DNA of 64,000 nucleotides. It comes from Bacteroidales bacterium (GTDB lineage Bacteria; Bacteroidota; Bacteroidia; Bacteroidales; UBA932). This document shows, piece by piece, positions 63,423-64,000 of this stretch. Position numbers and translations under genes: made by a program. How positions within the stretch are numbered: the first letter of the stretch is position 1; every line of letters begins with the position of its first letter. Where the stretch lies: the NCBI GenBank assembly GCA_028724885.1, contig JAQYTJ010000011.1:145355-209354 (forward strand). Direction: 5' to 3'. The notes beneath the pieces are model-generated. The model was given only the letters and a program-made list of their open reading frames with translations. It did not search any database and was not told the DNA's origin.

Positions 63423-63576
63423 TCATCCTTAACTATTCTCCCCATCATCACGAACGACGCATCACGTCATCCTGAACGACACATCACATCATCCTGAACG
63501 ACTCCCCCGTCATCATGTACGACCTACCACGTCATCCTAAACGACTCTCCCGTCATCCTGAACTTGATTCAGGATC
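63423..63576. repeat. Degenerate 21-22 bp tandem array ending in a REP-like palindrome
   Basis: Six contiguous units starting TCATCCT or close to it (63423, 63445, 63467, 63489, 63510, 63532), each with a GAACGAC-like core, pass into a seventh unit that continues as the palindrome CCTGAACTTGATTCAGG. There are no unique spacers. Confidence 0.75.
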
Positions 63577-63621
63577 TGTTCTTCGCAAGCCTAGATTCCG
63601 GATCGAGTCCGGATGACGGGG
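63552..63621. repeat. Head-to-head REP-like pair (BIME-like)
   Basis: GTCATCCTGAACTTGATTCA at 63552 and a related word at about 63593-63618 (ATTCCGGATCGAGTCCGGAT then GAC) face each other in inverted orientation, each itself palindromic, so the whole could fold into one long hairpin. A third, weaker relative with TAGTCAAGCCCGGATGAC ends near 63658. Confidence 0.65.
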
Positions 63622-63667
63622 ATAAACGAGCCCAGATTCCTAGTCAAGCCCGGATGACTGAAGGATG

Positions 63668-64000
63668 GACATTTTCTCCCGTCATCGTGAGATGTGGGGC
63701 TGCCGGCGAGGCTGTGGTCGATGTGGTTGCAAAGTATAATCCATGTCCTCGCTTAGAAGGACGAGAATTTATGGGCGACGGTATAGTGCCACCGGCTGGC
63801 TTGTAATGAAGGACTGCGTCGCCCACCCGGTTTCCAGAACCAGGGTTGGCAATGGGGATACGTGTCCTCGGCGCTTATAATGAATATCACCATTGCCTAC
63901 GATTGTGAATAATCGAAATCTATCTTCAAGGTTTTACAAAACCTTGTCGAAGATGTGAATAAAGAATCGCATACGAATATTCAAACCCTCCGGAAGAAGT
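63668..64000 (-). repeat. Dispersed structured repeat, copy B (cut by window end)
   Basis: Reverse complement of copy A at 12982-13393, with many scattered substitutions. Read on the minus strand from 64000 it begins ACTTCTTCCGG and passes the palindrome at 63927-63946 (arms CAAGGTTTT/AAAACCTTG). Then come GGCAATGG...CCATTGCC and the CCGGTTT-type stem-loop at 63819-63852, and it ends by 63668. The element may go on past the window. No gene is supported inside it. Confidence 0.85.

Noticed and set aside
63423..63576. CRISPR array
   Set aside because: Units are contiguous and degenerate, without unique spacers of even length, and no cas gene is in the window.

Overview
The window is chromosomal DNA of a Bacteroidota bacterium, most likely a gut- or rumen-type member of the Bacteroidales. 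The evidence is three SusC/SusD loci, a hybrid two-component regulator, many secreted lipoproteins with an SxxC-type lipobox, several perfect TAnnTTTG promoter -7 boxes, almost no Shine-Dalgarno sequences, and a tmRNA whose tag peptide reads ADNNYALAA. The genus cannot be fixed from the sequence alone.

Layout. 1-10.7 kb (+): polysaccharide utilisation locus 1 (PUL1), with a frameshifted susC, susD, a DUF5018-type surface lipoprotein, a GHL10-type glycoside hydrolase, a DeoR/GlpR regulator and a three-domain metallophosphoesterase. 10.8-12.2 kb (-): MATE transporter. 12.2-13.4 kb: a gene-free stretch with inverted repeats and copy A of a dispersed repeat. 13.4-34.1 kb: mostly housekeeping genes (glnS, yicC, rmuC, a LolE-like permease, a NatAB-like ABC exporter, holA, hpf, xerC-type recombinase) mixed with single carbohydrate genes (GH2, GH3), a sulfatase/LTA-synthase-like membrane enzyme, a 5'-nucleotidase split over two genes, an Rpn-type nuclease and an AraC regulator.

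34.2-48.4 kb: an AlkZ-related winged-helix gene, then PUL2. A hybrid sensor/regulator (-) stands divergent to susC, susD, an unclassified 670-residue secreted enzyme-like protein and two GH43 enzymes (+). The GH43 pair suggests an arabinose-containing glycan such as arabinan. 48.4-50.5 kb (-): CCA-adding/HD enzyme and an HsdR-N nuclease-like gene. 50.5-62.8 kb (-): PUL3, running ECF sigma factor, FecR anti-sigma, STN-type susC, susD, two SusE-like lipoproteins, GH76 and GH92. This is the classic set for alpha-mannan or mannose-rich N-glycans.

62.9-63.3 kb (+): tmRNA (ssrA) with a strong terminator, followed to the window end by a degenerate 21-22 bp tandem array, REP-like palindromes and copy B of the dispersed repeat in inverted orientation. 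Two features have no ready explanation: this repeat family, with paired base changes that keep hairpins intact, and the enzyme content of PUL1.
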